DNA from: Bordetella parapertussis
Lineage (GTDB): Bacteria; Pseudomonadota; Gammaproteobacteria; Burkholderiales; Burkholderiaceae_B
Assembly (NCBI GenBank): GCA_943331855.1
Contig: CALQNE010000048.1
Coordinates: 1-15,891, forward strand
DNA length: 15,891 nucleotides
Direction of reading: 5' to 3'
In this document: one piece after another, positions 1-6,880 of the stretch
How positions within the stretch are numbered: position 1 is the first letter of the stretch
Layout: each line of letters opens with the position of its first letter
Notes under the pieces: generated by a model
What the model saw: only the letters and a program-made list of their open reading frames with translations
Told to the model about the DNA's origin: nothing
Databases searched by the model: none
Translations under genes and position numbers: made by a program

Positions 1-215
1 GGGCACGAAATAAATTGTGCATTGGGCTCGATCAAGGTGACGTTCGCGGTGTTGTTCGACAGCAGTCTTAAGTATTTAGCTGCAGTCGCACCACCGTAGC
101 CACCACCCACCACAATAATTTGAGCCTTGTTGAGATTCGCGCGTGCAAGCCCTGGCATACCAAGCGCAGCACCGAACAACGCAGAACTTTGTCCTAGAAA
201 TAAACGACGATTCAT
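1..215 (-). CDS. fccB: Flavocytochrome c sulfide dehydrogenase, flavoprotein subunit (N-terminal part)
   Basis: Only the first 71 codons are inside the window; the gene continues past the left edge. The protein starts with a Tat-type signal (NRRLFLG, then a hydrophobic stretch ending GLARA). It is followed by a Rossmann FAD-binding motif, IIVVGGGYGGATAAKYLR, and by TLIEPNAQFISCP, the usual second strand and the Cys-Pro typical of FCSD/SoxF flavoproteins. In this family the flavin subunit oxidises sulfide in the periplasm and passes electrons to its cytochrome partner. The gene lies 12 bp after fccA on the same strand, with AAGGGG as ribosome binding site ahead of the ATG. The name SoxF is equally possible; the family call is firm, the exact substrate is inferred. 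Confidence 0.88.
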   Translation of the reverse strand, partial: MNRRLFLGQSSALFGAALGMPGLARANLNKAQIIVVGGGYGGATAAKYLRLLSNNTANVTLIEPNAQFISC

Positions 216-227
216 GTTGTGCCCCTT

Positions 228-578
228 TTATTTTTTTCCAAGCACAGACGCAATCGTCTGCAACTGTTCATCGGTGTAGCCCTTGGCCAACTGAGGCATG
301 ATGGTACCGGTCACCGCACCGCTTTTATAGTCTGTCAGCTTTTTCAAAAGTTCGGCTGAGCTCAGATGATGGATTAAGGGCATGCCCGCCCCCACCACAC
401 CTTGACCATCCGTGCCATGACAATTGGCGCAGGTCGCTGCCAAACCCCGCTGATACAGTTTTAAAGCATCTTGATTTTGAGCTTGTGCCGCACCTGTCAT
501 CAAAAAACTTAACGCGAGTACCGCTGTTGCGCGGGGCAATCCATCCAATAAAAATTGGGACGCGGTGGTGTTCTTCAT
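228..578 (-). CDS. fccA: Monoheme cytochrome c, FCSD cytochrome subunit
   Basis: A 116-residue protein with a Sec signal peptide (hydrophobic about residues 19-30, cleavage after AAQA) and one class I heme site, CANCH (C50, C53, H54). The likely sixth ligand is M94 in GTIMPQL. The mature domain of about 80 residues matches the small single-heme subunit of flavocytochrome c; diheme SoxE is longer. It would accept electrons from the FccB flavin during sulfide oxidation and pass them to a soluble c-type cytochrome. It directly precedes fccB and is probably cotranscribed. The Shine-Dalgarno sequence is weak (GAGTAAAGA upstream of the ATG). The role as FccB partner rests on adjacency plus size. 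Confidence 0.82.
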   Translation of the reverse strand: MKNTTASQFLLDGLPRATAVLALSFLMTGAAQAQNQDALKLYQRGLAATCANCHGTDGQGVVGAGMPLIHHLSSAELLKKLTDYKSGAVTGTIMPQLAKGYTDEQLQTIASVLGKK

Positions 579-683
579 GTTGTCTTTACTCTTTTAAATA
601 TTTAATGAACAGCTTGAGCAAGCAAGCTGACGACGAGATCTTGAATTATGACTGACAGCCCTTGCAGAACAGAAATTATTTTA

Positions 684-702
684 CAGAGGGTTTACCCTTC
701 TG
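684..702. terminator. Small hairpin between the hydrolase gene and fccA
   Basis: CAGAGGG and CCC-T-TCTG form a 7-bp stem with one bulged base around the loop TTTA. On the minus strand it follows the hydrolase stop codon by about 66 bp and is followed by TAAAATAATTT, which is AT-rich but not a clean U-run. It could be a weak terminator for the hydrolase gene or an operator in the fccA promoter region. TAAAAT beside it is a possible -10 for fccA. The structure is seen; the function is uncertain. Confidence 0.3.
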
Positions 703-722
703 GACGCGACCAGGTATCAACT

Positions 723-755
723 CATTTGCTATATGCATCTAAGCATTTGCTATAT
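723..755 (-). promoter_or_regulatory. Tandem 12-bp direct repeat upstream of fccAB
   Basis: CATTTGCTATAT occurs at 723-734 and again, identically, at 744-755. The period is 21 bp, two helical turns, so both copies face the same side of the DNA. The pair lies about 145-175 bp upstream of the fccA start and just downstream of the hydrolase stop. This layout is typical of a tandem binding site for a transcription activator or repressor of fccAB. No regulator gene is in the window, so the protein is unknown. Confidence 0.45.
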
Positions 756-768
756 CGTATCGTGGCTT

Positions 769-1668
769 CTACACACCTTGGCTTTTAAACCAGGCCAACG
801 CTTTTTGCCAACCGTCTTTTGCAGGCCCCTCTTGATAGGTCTGTCGATAGTCAGCATGAAACGCATGAGGCGCTTCGGGATAGATTTCAAACGTTGACGT
901 CTTTGCCGCGGCGCTGGCATTTGGGCCAGTCAAGGCGAGTTTCATTTTTTCGACATCGGTGAGTGGGATGCCTGTGTCTTGCCCACCGTATAGCCCTAAG
1001 ACAGGCGCGCGGGTCTGCGCCGCGAGCTCAAGCGGATGCTCTGGAAAATTATCACTTTTTTCACCGACTAAGCGGCCGTACCAAGCGACACCGGCGCGCA
1101 CTGAGGAAAGCTTCTGACAGGCCAACCAGGTGATCCGTCCACCCCAGCAAAAACCAGTGATGCCCACACGACTCAGGTCGCCATCGTTGGCGCCGGCCCA
1201 CTTTAACGCCGCTTCGATGTCACCCAACACCTGTTGATCAGGGGTCTTGGCCACGATTTGAGACATGATCTCAGCGACCGTTCCCAACTCGGTGGGCTCA
1301 CCCGCACGAGTAAAAAACTCGGGAGCAATTGCCAGGTAGCCTACCTTGGCCAGGCGGCGAGTCACATCGGCGATGTACTCGTGCACACCAAAAATCTCAC
1401 TGACGACAATGACGATTGGTAGCTTTGCCTGTGCCTGTGCAGGGCGAGAGGTATACGCCGCAATATTGGTGCCGCTTGAATCAAGTGTCACTTCTTCACT
1501 TTGAATGCCAGCAAAGTCCGTTTTGATTGCCTGAGATAAAACCGGCAGGGCCGCGCTCGCAAAGCCCGTACCCAAACTACCGAGTGTGGCCGCTTTCATA
1601 AAGCGGCGGCGCGAAGTTGAGCGCGATGCAAGCAATGCGACTGCGTCCTTGGCGAGATCTGAGTTCAT
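769..1668 (-). CDS. Tat-exported dienelactone hydrolase family protein
   Basis: A 299-residue alpha/beta hydrolase of the dienelactone hydrolase family. A Tat signal is clear (SRRRFMK at residues 19-25, then a hydrophobic segment), so the enzyme should act in the periplasm. The family's cysteine triad is present: C174 in the nucleophile elbow GFCWGG, D231 in GGQDTG and H268 in APHAFH, with E91 in VSEIFG in the place of the glutamate that gates the cysteine. It starts at ATG with AGGAG six to seven bases upstream. Cytoplasmic homologues hydrolyse dienelactone in chlorocatechol degradation, but here there are no aromatic-degradation genes nearby. The gene sits alone between fccAB and soxC, divergent from soxC. 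The substrate is unknown. Confidence 0.85.
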   Translation of the reverse strand: MNSDLAKDAVALLASRSTSRRRFMKAATLGSLGTGFASAALPVLSQAIKTDFAGIQSEEVTLDSSGTNIAAYTSRPAQAQAKLPIVIVVSEIFGVHEYIADVTRRLAKVGYLAIAPEFFTRAGEPTELGTVAEIMSQIVAKTPDQQVLGDIEAALKWAGANDGDLSRVGITGFCWGGRITWLACQKLSSVRAGVAWYGRLVGEKSDNFPEHPLELAAQTRAPVLGLYGGQDTGIPLTDVEKMKLALTGPNASAAAKTSTFEIYPEAPHAFHADYRQTYQEGPAKDGWQKALAWFKSQGV

Positions 1669-1848
1669 GCGGGGCTCCTGACTGACACGTTAAGAAGATT
1701 ATCTAGCACATCACCATAACAAGGGTTTTTACCAATAGCGTTATGCGATCGTTTTAAATTACTTTTAGATATTAGCTTATAACCAAAAGATGATATTTTT
1801 TACGCACACCTCTTTTTACCTCAAGTCCATGCGCCAGGAAACCAGACT
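1669..1848. promoter_or_regulatory. Divergent promoter region between the hydrolase gene and soxC
   Basis: A 180-bp divergent spacer that must hold the sox operon promoter unless transcription enters from elsewhere. The segment 1751-1803 is strongly AT-rich; TATAAC at 1778-1783 is the best -10-like hexamer for soxC, with only a poor -35 (TTTAAA, 1753-1758, 19-bp spacing). CATAAC (1715-1720) and GTTATG (1740-1745) form a 6-bp inverted repeat with a 19-bp gap that could be an operator. No convincing sigma-70 promoter was found, so an activator is possible. Confidence 0.35.
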
Positions 1849-3210
1849 GTGAGCAAGAAATTTTCAAGCTTGACCTTTGGTCGTCTGCGCAAAGCGCCAG
1901 AGCATTTTTTGGATGGCGATCTGTTGGCCCAAGTCAGCCAGAACGGACTCGATGCACAGCGTCGCAATTTCATCCGCAAAAGCTTCTTGGGGGCGCTTGC
2001 CACAGCCACGGGCGCGAGTGCCTTGGCGCAAAGCACCGTAACAATCGGCGACCCCGCCATTCTTAACAAACAAATTTGGGCCACCACGCTGGGCAAGCCC
2101 GTTGCAGCAAATCCTTACGGCATTCCGTCAAAGTACGAGGCAGGTTTAGTGAGACGAGAATCACCGGGCCTGACACGGGTGTCGGCAGCGTCGGTATCGT
2201 TTACCCCGCTGCAGGGTTTGTTTGGGATGATCACGCCAAGCGGCTTGCACTTCGAGCGCCATCACCAGGGATGGTACGAAATTGATCCGGCGCTGCACAG
2301 ACTGATGATCAATGGCTTAGTCAAACGCGAAATGATCTTCACCATGGAAGATCTCATGCGCTTACCAAGTGTTTCTCGCATTCACTTTATTGAGTGCGGC
2401 GCGAACACAGGGCTTGAATGGGGCAACGTTGCGGTGCCGACCGTGCAATATACCCACGGCATGATTTCGTGCAGCGAGTTTACCGGCGTACCGCTTTCAA
2501 CACTGCTCGATCTCTGTGGTGTCGATCTTAAGAAGGGTAAATATATTCTCGCTGAAGGCGCAGACGGCTCGGGCATGACGCGCACCATCCCGATCGAAGC
2601 AGCCATGGACGACGTGCTAGTGGTGTGGGGGATGAACGGCGAAATGTTGCGACCTGAAAATGGCTACCCTCTCAGGCTACTCGTACCGGGCGCGCAAGGC
2701 GTGAGTTCAGTCAAATGGCTACGTCGTATTGAAGTGGGCGATCAACCCTATGCCAGCAAAGATGAGGCCGTGCACTACATTGACCTGATGCCGAACGGCC
2801 TGCATCGCCAATACACCTCGATCCAAGAGTGTAAATCTGTGATCACGACCCCCTCGGGCGGGCAACAGCTCTTAACCAAAGGTTTTTACAGCGTCAGTGG
2901 TATCGCCTGGTCTGGACGAGGCACGATTAAACGCGTAGATGTTTCGATGGATGGCGGCAAGAACTGGCGAGAAGCGCGCCTTGAGGGCCCAATCCTGACC
3001 AAAGCCATCGCACGCTTCAATATCAACTGGGACTGGGACGGCTCACCCGCAATTTTGCAATCACGCGCCATCGATTCGACGGGCTACGTGCAGCCGCCGA
3101 TCAATATGTTGCGCGAGGTGCGTGGTACGCGGTCGATCTATCACAACAACGCGATTCAATCCTGGAAACTCGACGCAAACGGTGAGGTCAGCAATGTTCA
3201 AGTTGGCTAA
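1849..3210 (+). CDS. soxC: Sulfane dehydrogenase molybdopterin subunit SoxC
   Basis: SoxC is the molybdenum-cofactor subunit of SoxCD, which oxidises the sulfane sulfur left on SoxY. The 453-residue protein begins at GTG, supported by AGGAA eight bases upstream. A Tat motif lies at residues 38-43 (RRNFIR) followed by a hydrophobic stretch ending ALAQS, as expected for a folded Mo-protein exported to the periplasm. The sulfite-oxidase-like core carries the Mo-ligand cysteine C183 in HFIECGANTGLEWG, the EGADGSG loop and the PENGYPLRLLVPGAQG cofactor region. The Mo-dimerisation domain follows from about residue 320, with SMDGGKNW. It heads the sox operon and overlaps soxD by 17 bp. Length and motifs fit SoxC rather than the wider sulfite oxidase family. 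Confidence 0.95.
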   Translation: MSKKFSSLTFGRLRKAPEHFLDGDLLAQVSQNGLDAQRRNFIRKSFLGALATATGASALAQSTVTIGDPAILNKQIWATTLGKPVAANPYGIPSKYEAGLVRRESPGLTRVSAASVSFTPLQGLFGMITPSGLHFERHHQGWYEIDPALHRLMINGLVKREMIFTMEDLMRLPSVSRIHFIECGANTGLEWGNVAVPTVQYTHGMISCSEFTGVPLSTLLDLCGVDLKKGKYILAEGADGSGMTRTIPIEAAMDDVLVVWGMNGEMLRPENGYPLRLLVPGAQGVSSVKWLRRIEVGDQPYASKDEAVHYIDLMPNGLHRQYTSIQECKSVITTPSGGQQLLTKGFYSVSGIAWSGRGTIKRVDVSMDGGKNWREARLEGPILTKAIARFNINWDWDGSPAILQSRAIDSTGYVQPPINMLREVRGTRSIYHNNAIQSWKLDANGEVSNVQVG

Positions 3211-4348
3211 AACGTTTGCTGCAACCGGCACGAGGGCTTATCTCAAACCCGTGAAGTTGGTTGCACTCGTGTTGTTCAGTACGGCTGCGATCCTTTTTAT
3301 GGTTAAAGAAGGCACTGCGCAAAACACAACGACAAACCAGTTCAACGGCCTTGGCCGCACAGCCACCCCGGCAGAAGTCAAGGCCTGGGATATCGATGTG
3401 CGCCCTGACCTTAAAGGCCTGCCCGTCGGCTCGGGAAAAGTGCAAGACGGCCAACCAATCTGGGAAAACAAGTGTGCCAGTTGTCATGGCACGTTTGGTG
3501 AATCAAACGAGGTCTTTACGCCTTTGGTCGGCGGCACCACTGCGCAAGACGTCAAGCGCGGGCGAGTTGCTTCACTGACTGACCCCAAGCAACCTCAGCG
3601 CAGCACCTTGATGAAAGTTGCCACGATTTCGAGCTTGTATGACTATATTTATCGGGCGATGCCCTGGAATGCGCCTCGTTCACTGACAGCCGACGACACC
3701 TATGCCGTCTTAGCTTATATGCTCAATCTGGCAGAAATTTTGCCTGACGACTTTGAGCTCAGTAACAAGAACATGGCCGAGGTGCAACAGTTGATGCCAA
3801 ACCGCAATGGCATGACGCGCGAACACGGTATGTGGCAGATTGGCGATGCGCCTGACGTTAAGGCGGTTGCCTGTATGAGCAATTGCGTTGAGGTGGTCAA
3901 AATCACCTCAAGTCTGCCGGATTACGCGCGCAATGCGCACGAGAATCTGGCTGAACAAAACCGGGCTTATGGGCCGTTTCGCGGGGTGGACACCACTCGG
4001 CCACCGGTCGCCCAACTGCCAGGTTCGGATCTAGGTCGGGCCGCCCAAGCCGACTCGGCCGCAGTTGCGACGACCTCAAAGGTCTCGGCCACAATGATGC
4101 CACCAGCCGATTTATTTAAGAAGCAAAACTGCTTTGCCTGCCATGCCGCGAGCAGCAAGCTCGTGGGGCCCTCGCTCGTTGAGATCGCCGCAAAGTACAA
4201 GAGTCAGACCGATAGCGAAGCAAAACTCACTGAAAAGGTCTTAAAAGGCGGAGCAGGCGTTTGGGGAGCGATCCCCATGCCGGCGCAGAACCAGTTATCG
4301 GTGGCCGATGCGCAAGCGCTAGTGAAGTGGATACTGACAACGCATTAA
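3194..4348 (+). CDS. soxD: Diheme cytochrome c SoxD
   Basis: SoxD is the electron-accepting partner of SoxC. The chosen start at 3194 gives 384 residues, has GAGGT five bases upstream and leaves a 17-bp overlap with soxC; a longer upstream reading to 3122 lies inside soxC and has no good ribosome site. An uncleaved or signal-type hydrophobic segment spans residues 21-36. Heme site one is CASCH (C94, C97, H98) with probable ligand M156 in RAMPW. Heme site two is CFACH (C313, C316, H317) with probable ligand M362 in IPMPAQ. Between them is a region holding CMSNC (C227, C231), which is not a heme motif and may be a disulfide. The diheme layout after soxC makes the assignment strong. Confidence 0.94.
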   Translation: MFKLAKTFAATGTRAYLKPVKLVALVLFSTAAILFMVKEGTAQNTTTNQFNGLGRTATPAEVKAWDIDVRPDLKGLPVGSGKVQDGQPIWENKCASCHGTFGESNEVFTPLVGGTTAQDVKRGRVASLTDPKQPQRSTLMKVATISSLYDYIYRAMPWNAPRSLTADDTYAVLAYMLNLAEILPDDFELSNKNMAEVQQLMPNRNGMTREHGMWQIGDAPDVKAVACMSNCVEVVKITSSLPDYARNAHENLAEQNRAYGPFRGVDTTRPPVAQLPGSDLGRAAQADSAAVATTSKVSATMMPPADLFKKQNCFACHAASSKLVGPSLVEIAAKYKSQTDSEAKLTEKVLKGGAGVWGAIPMPAQNQLSVADAQALVKWILTTH

Positions 4349-4487
4349 AGGCCTGCTAACGCCCCGATCGTAGAACCGGCGTAACATTTAACTATTCGGT
4401 AATATGCACGGCTACGAATCAATATCGGGCACGCGCTTAACCTTCAACACCAGCACACACTATTTTTTGAAATTGACAGGAGCAACA

Positions 4488-4940
4488 ATGAATAACCAAC
4501 GCAGAAACGTCCTACGCCTGACTTCGGTCATTGCCCTGATGGCAAGCACGGGACTAATCAGCAGCGCACAAGCCGCTGAATGGAACAAAGCTGCCTTTGA
4601 AGGCAAGAACCTCGACGACGTCCTCAAAGCGATCGGTGGCACAAAAGCTGAAGCATCCGCTGACATCATCATGCGTGCACCCGATATCGCCGAAAACGGC
4701 GCCGTCGTACCCGTTGGTGTTGAAACAAAACTAAAAGCTAGCCAAATCGCAATTTTGGTTGAAAAAAATCCTAGCAGTCTTGCCGCTCAGTTTATGTTGC
4801 CTGAGGGCGCCGAAGCCTTTGTCACTACGCGCGTCAAAATGGGCCAAAGCTCAAACGTACACGCTCTAGTCAAGGCAGATGGCAAGTGGTACGTCGCCAC
4901 TAAAGAAATCAAAGTCACGCTTGGCGGTTGTGGCGGCTAA
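4488..4940 (+). CDS. soxY: Sulfur-carrier subunit SoxY
   Basis: SoxY carries all pathway intermediates covalently on a C-terminal cysteine. This 150-residue protein ends in the diagnostic swinging arm GGCGG. The start at ATG 4488 is preceded by AGGAG at ideal spacing; an in-frame ATG at 4404 would add 28 residues ahead of the signal and is rejected. A Tat-like signal (QRRNVLRL, then a hydrophobic run ending AQA) exports SoxY, and SoxZ is known to travel with it as a complex. The gene follows soxD after a 139-bp gap, the largest in the operon, which could hold an internal promoter (TAATAT near 4400 is a possible -10 with no good -35). Confidence 0.95.
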   Translation: MNNQRRNVLRLTSVIALMASTGLISSAQAAEWNKAAFEGKNLDDVLKAIGGTKAEASADIIMRAPDIAENGAVVPVGVETKLKASQIAILVEKNPSSLAAQFMLPEGAEAFVTTRVKMGQSSNVHALVKADGKWYVATKEIKVTLGGCGG

Positions 4941-5019
4941 GGCCTTACTGGATTTCACGCGGCCTCACGCACGTAACACGCTTCACACTCGAATTTAAGA
5001 CATTTTAAAAGGAATCATC

Positions 5020-5331
5020 ATGGCAGATCCAATGCGCATTCGCGCTGCTGAAAAAGACGGCATCGTTGATGTCAAAGTGTTAATGAAACACGACATGGAA
5101 TCCGGGCAGCGCAAAGATGCGGCCGGCGCCGTCATCCCCGCCTGGTTTATTCAAACCGTTAATGCACAAGTCAACGGCAAAACCGTTTTTTCTGCCGAGT
5201 TTGGCCCTGCAGTTTCAAAAGACCCTTTCTTGAATTTTAAAATCAAAGGCGCTGCGAAGGGCGACGAAATCGTCGTCGATTGGGTAGATAACAAAGGCGA
5301 CAAACGTAGCGATAAGGCCAAAATTACCTAA
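5020..5331 (+). CDS. soxZ: Sulfur-carrier complex subunit SoxZ
   Basis: A 103-residue protein with no signal peptide, matching SoxZ in size and in sequence features such as MRIRAAEKDGIVDVKVLMKH near the start and FLNFKIKGAAKGD and VDWVDNKGD towards the end. SoxZ forms the immunoglobulin-like partner of SoxY and presents the SoxY arm to SoxAX, SoxB and SoxCD. It lacks its own export signal because SoxY carries it across the membrane through Tat. AAAAGGA is placed six bases before the ATG. The gene follows soxY after 79 bp, as is normal for the soxYZ pair. Confidence 0.95.
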   Translation: MADPMRIRAAEKDGIVDVKVLMKHDMESGQRKDAAGAVIPAWFIQTVNAQVNGKTVFSAEFGPAVSKDPFLNFKIKGAAKGDEIVVDWVDNKGDKRSDKAKIT

Positions 5332-5396
5332 GACCCGTTCGGCGTCGCCACGCACGTCCGTTTGATTTTTACCTTGTCTCGCTTCAGGATCTGCTC

Positions 5397-6200
5397 ATGC
5401 AAAAAAAATATGCGCCATTCATCTTGGCCAGCTTACTAAGCTTTGGTTCAGCCTCTGTATTTTCGCAAAGTGCAACGGACGAAATCGCCAAGTATCGCGA
5501 AATGATTGCCGACGGCAATCCTTCAGAACTTTACGAAATGGCCGGCGAAGAGCTCTGGAAACAACAGGCGGGTCCTAAAAAAGCGACGTTAGAAAAATGC
5601 GATCTGGGGTTAGGACCAGGCGTGGTCGATGGTGCAGCAGCGCAATTACCCCGTTACTTCAAAGATACCGATCGCGTGCAAGATCTTGAATCGCGTTTAA
5701 TGACCTGCATGCAAACACTGCAAGGGATCGAGCAAACTGAGATCATTAACGGCGCGTTTGGCAAAGGCGCGCGAAAAAATGTCGAAGCGATTGTGGCGTA
5801 TGTCGTCACGCACTCGAAAGGCATGAAGATCAATGTACCTGCTACGCATCCAAAAGAACAAGAGATGGTGGCCTTGGGTAAAAAGATGTTTTCCTTTCAG
5901 GGCGGGCCGATGGATTTCTCATGTGCCTCGTGTCATTCAGCAAGCAACCAGCGCATCCGTCTGCAAGATCTGCCTGACCTGACTACGCAAGCAGGTGCAG
6001 CCTTAGGCTGGGGTGCCTGGCCCGCCTATCGCGTCTCGAGTGGCGAATTCTGGACGATGCAACGTCGTCTGAACGATTGCTTTAGACAACAACGAATGCC
6101 TTTCCCGATTTATGGTTCTGACGTCACGATTGCCCTGTCGATCTTCATGGCAAATAAAGGTGATGGCGGCACGGTTCAAACACCCGGCCTCAAGCGCTAA
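5397..6200 (+). CDS. soxA: L-cysteine S-thiosulfotransferase heme subunit SoxA, monoheme type
   Basis: SoxA with SoxX joins thiosulfate oxidatively to the SoxY cysteine. The 267-residue protein has a Sec signal peptide (cleavage near VFSQ-S, residue 24). One heme motif is present, CASCH (C176, C179, H180). The active-site heme ligand is C228 in LNDCFRQQRMP, the position that becomes a cysteine persulfide in characterised SoxA. In diheme SoxA proteins a second CxxCH lies in the N-terminal domain; here only single cysteines C68 and C104 remain, which probably form a disulfide. It is therefore a monoheme SoxA. AGGA is seven bases ahead of the ATG; soxX follows after 19 bp. Confidence 0.94.
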   Translation: MQKKYAPFILASLLSFGSASVFSQSATDEIAKYREMIADGNPSELYEMAGEELWKQQAGPKKATLEKCDLGLGPGVVDGAAAQLPRYFKDTDRVQDLESRLMTCMQTLQGIEQTEIINGAFGKGARKNVEAIVAYVVTHSKGMKINVPATHPKEQEMVALGKKMFSFQGGPMDFSCASCHSASNQRIRLQDLPDLTTQAGAALGWGAWPAYRVSSGEFWTMQRRLNDCFRQQRMPFPIYGSDVTIALSIFMANKGDGGTVQTPGLKR

Positions 6201-6219
6201 GCCAACTCAGGAAACTATT

Positions 6220-6843
6220 ATGAACACTACATACCTCCGTTACTGCACAAGCGCCATGTTGCTCGCTAGCCTTGCGCTCAGTGCTCAGGCTCAAACCGTT
6301 GATGCGAAGTTTGATGCCATGCTTAAAGACGGCTTTCGGGCTGAAGGCATTGCCGGGCTTGATCGACTGAAGCAAGATCAAATCCAGGCAATTTGCTCAG
6401 ACACTGAATTGCGTCAAACGCCAGCCGCTCAAAAAATATTGATCGAGCAACAAACAAAGGCTATGGCTGAGATCAAACCACCCTCTGACGGAAAATATCT
6501 GGGGAGCTGGAAAGCCGGCGAAGCCATCGCACAAAGCGGGCGTGGTGCCACATGGTCGGATACCACCAAAACTCCAAACGGCGGAGGCTGTTACAACTGC
6601 CATCAAATCAGTAAACAAGAAATCTCTTATGGCAATATTGGGCCTTCACTGACAGGCTATGGAAAAGCGCGTGGTACGAGCGAAGCAATTCTGACGTATA
6701 CATGGAATCGCATCAACAACTCTAAAGCGTACAACGCTTGCAGCAATATGCCACGCATGGCGCACTTTAATCTACTGACCGAGCAGCAGATTAAGGATGT
6801 GATGGCACTGTTGCTTGATCCAGAATCCCCTGTGAACAAATAG
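6220..6843 (+). CDS. soxX: SoxAX cytochrome subunit SoxX
   Basis: SoxX is the electron-accepting cytochrome of SoxAX. The start at 6220 gives 207 residues with AGGA seven bases upstream and a Sec signal ending SAQAQ; a longer upstream reading lies within soxA in another frame. The heme motif is CYNCH (C124, C127, H128) and the sixth ligand is probably M177 or M180 in CSNMPRMAHF. The protein is longer than the short SoxX forms because of about 90 residues between signal and heme domain, including C59, an arrangement that also occurs in other proteobacterial SoxX. Directly after soxA and before soxB, the identity is firm. Confidence 0.93.
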   Translation: MNTTYLRYCTSAMLLASLALSAQAQTVDAKFDAMLKDGFRAEGIAGLDRLKQDQIQAICSDTELRQTPAAQKILIEQQTKAMAEIKPPSDGKYLGSWKAGEAIAQSGRGATWSDTTKTPNGGGCYNCHQISKQEISYGNIGPSLTGYGKARGTSEAILTYTWNRINNSKAYNACSNMPRMAHFNLLTEQQIKDVMALLLDPESPVNK

Positions 6844-6880
6844 TTTTGACATTCCTTTTAGACAAAACGATGGCCGCGCA

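Noticed and set aside
1821..2096. Open frames on the minus strand opposite the soxC start.
   Set aside because: They are antisense to clear SoxC sequence, resemble no family and have no ribosome site.
3122..3193. Upstream extension of soxD by 24 codons.
   Set aside because: It lies wholly within soxC in another frame and lacks a ribosome site; ATG 3194 has GAGGT and is directly followed by the membrane or signal segment.
4404..4487. Upstream extension of soxY by 28 codons.
   Set aside because: It would put residues ahead of a complete Tat signal, and ATG 4488 has an ideal AGGAG.
6846..6851. TTGACA as the -35 of an internal soxB promoter.
   Set aside because: No -10-like hexamer lies 16-18 bp downstream (the sequence there is GATGGC).
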